Assembly (NCBI GenBank): GCA_022570795.1
Contig: JAKUDP010000007.1
Location: forward strand, 620,001 to 684,000
Direction of reading: 5' to 3'
DNA length: 64,000 nucleotides
From: Sphaerulina vaccinii
Taxonomy: Eukaryota > Ascomycota > Dothideomycetes > Mycosphaerellales > Mycosphaerellaceae
Every line of letters begins with the position of its first letter. Within the stretch, counting starts at the first letter, position 1. The translations under genes and the position numbers were made by a program. Below, piece by piece: positions 63,031-64,000 of this stretch. Under the pieces are notes generated by a model that had not been told where the DNA came from, made no database searches, and saw only the letters and a list, made by a program, of their open reading frames with translations.

Positions 63031-64000
63031 ATGGGACTCACAGCAGCCGGCCTCAAAGCTAGAGTCCAAGAAAAGAAATACAACGCTCGCAAAGGCATCT
63101 CAAGCTGGTCCAACTTCTTAGAATGGATTCAAGTACCAGAACATGTCGACCACCATGGCCAGCGGTCCTCTGGGCCGACCTGGAGCAACGAAGATTTGGA
63201 CCCTACGCCGCCTGAGAAGCGCACATGGCGTTGGTGGAATTTTGTGATCTTCTACTGGGGTCTCTCCTTCGGAAACTGGACTTTGGGCTCTACAATGGTC
63301 GGCATAGGTCTCAATTGGTGGCAGAGTATACTCACAATCTTCTTGAGCCAGTTTATCTCCTCGCTGGCCATGTTCTTCAATTCGAGATGTGCTAGTGTCT
63401 ATCATATTGGATATCCTGTGGTCGGGCGGAGTGTGTTTGGGATGTGGGTAAGTCATGCTATCCTTCGCGTGACTCGAAGCACATCTGCTGATCAGTATGC
63501 TACAGGGCTCCTACTACTTCGTCGGCGTCCGCGCAGCCCTCGCAATAATCTGGTACGGCGTCCAACTCTACTCAGGCTCTGCCCTCCTAGCAAACATGCT
63601 TCGAGCAGTCTTCGGCCACTCCTACGTGAACATCCCCAACCGCATCCCCGAAAGTATCGGCATTACTTCCGCCGGGATGCTTGCCTTCTTCCTTTTCTGG
63701 CTGATCCACCTACCTTTCACCTTCTTCAGACCTTACCAGCTACGTAAATTCTTCTGGTTCAAAGCCATCATCATGTTGCCTGCAGTCTTCGGCCTCTTCA
63801 TCTTCTGTATGGTAAACACACGCGGCCAAATCAGCCTCGGCCACCTCTCCACAACAAAAGCAACTTCTGGCTGGGGCTGGTTCTTCGTCTCCTCCATAAA
63901 CTCAGGCATGGGAAACTCAGCAACACTCATCACCAACCAGCCAGACATAGCTCGATGGTCAAAGACCAAAACCGGAGCAATGTATTCTCAACTCCTCACC
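63031..64000 (+). CDS. NCS1 nucleobase/allantoin-type permease, 5' part
   Basis: Two exons in the window, 63031-63447 and 63506 to beyond 64000 (58-nt intron), about 304 codons, cut by the right edge. The hydrophilic start is followed by WSNEDLDPTPPEKRTWRWWNFVIFYWG, the NCS1 signature before segment 1. The next segments include FGNWTLGSTMVGIGLNWW, GYPVVGRSVFGMWGSYYFVGVRA and INSGMGNSATLITNQPDIARW (each recognised as a Fur/NCS1 block). Members import uracil, allantoin, uridine or thiamine; the branch cannot be set from the N-terminal half. Confidence 0.9.

Overview
The window is chromosomal DNA from a filamentous ascomycete, most likely a dothideomycete of the Mycosphaerella/Cercospora type. 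The signs are split genes with 44-66 nt GT..AG introns and CTRAC-like branch points, fungal housekeeping genes (TMA16, EXO1, ECO1, HIT, a peroxisomal carrier), fungus-specific families (HET, 2EXR, DUF3431, UstYa/DUF3328, CBM1, GH11) and no intact transposon. The genus is an inference. Coordinates below include introns; exon boundaries are in each entry.

Layout. 1-3.7 kb: the 3' part of a frameshifted HET gene and two small F-box/2EXR-like genes. 4.3-7.7 kb: TMA16 and EXO1, divergent. 7.8-8.2 kb: a two-copy tandem duplication. 8.45-10.6 kb: nine tandem units of about 220-290 bp, each with an upstream TA-rich element, a CAAC/CAAT start-like motif, a tRNA-type A box, a hairpin that covaries between units, and an oligo-T tract. 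This looks like an array of undescribed RNA polymerase III genes. 10.8-13.3 kb: ECO1 and ureidoglycolate lyase. 13.4-18.8 kb: four 2EXR paralogues in a row, one frameshifted. 20.8-30 kb: GH11 xylanase, SnoaL-like protein, CBM1 protein, a small mitochondrial protein, peroxisomal carrier, MFS sugar transporter. 30.1-32.5 kb: a large fungal gene broken by in-frame stops. 34.6-37.1 kb: DUF3431 protein and a secreted Thr/Ser-rich protein.

37.9-51.5 kb is the most striking region and looks like a biosynthetic cluster: two P450s, a squalene-hopene-cyclase-like terpene cyclase (two single-base frameshifts as given), a complete ornithine decarboxylase, two complete UstYa-type (DUF3328) proteins, and a secreted precursor with eight copies of a QFYPVYGV-type core between Kex2 sites. 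UstYa proteins plus a Tyr-rich, Kex2-processed repeat precursor are the hallmark of fungal dikaritin RiPP pathways. A terpene cyclase and an ornithine decarboxylase beside them is not a combination I recognise; whether this is one pathway or two abutting ones is open.

51.5-64 kb: secreted and membrane proteins of unknown role, a SnoaL-like protein, two more 2EXR-like genes, an AlaX-type tRNA-editing protein, a HIT protein with a 13-nt exon, a phytanoyl-CoA dioxygenase-like enzyme, and the 5' part of an NCS1 permease that leaves the window.

Several accessory genes (HET, one 2EXR, the terpene cyclase) carry single-base frameshifts in otherwise open frames. These may be real decay or base-call errors, and reads must decide. 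I call a gene a pseudogene only where there are in-frame stops that splicing does not plausibly remove.
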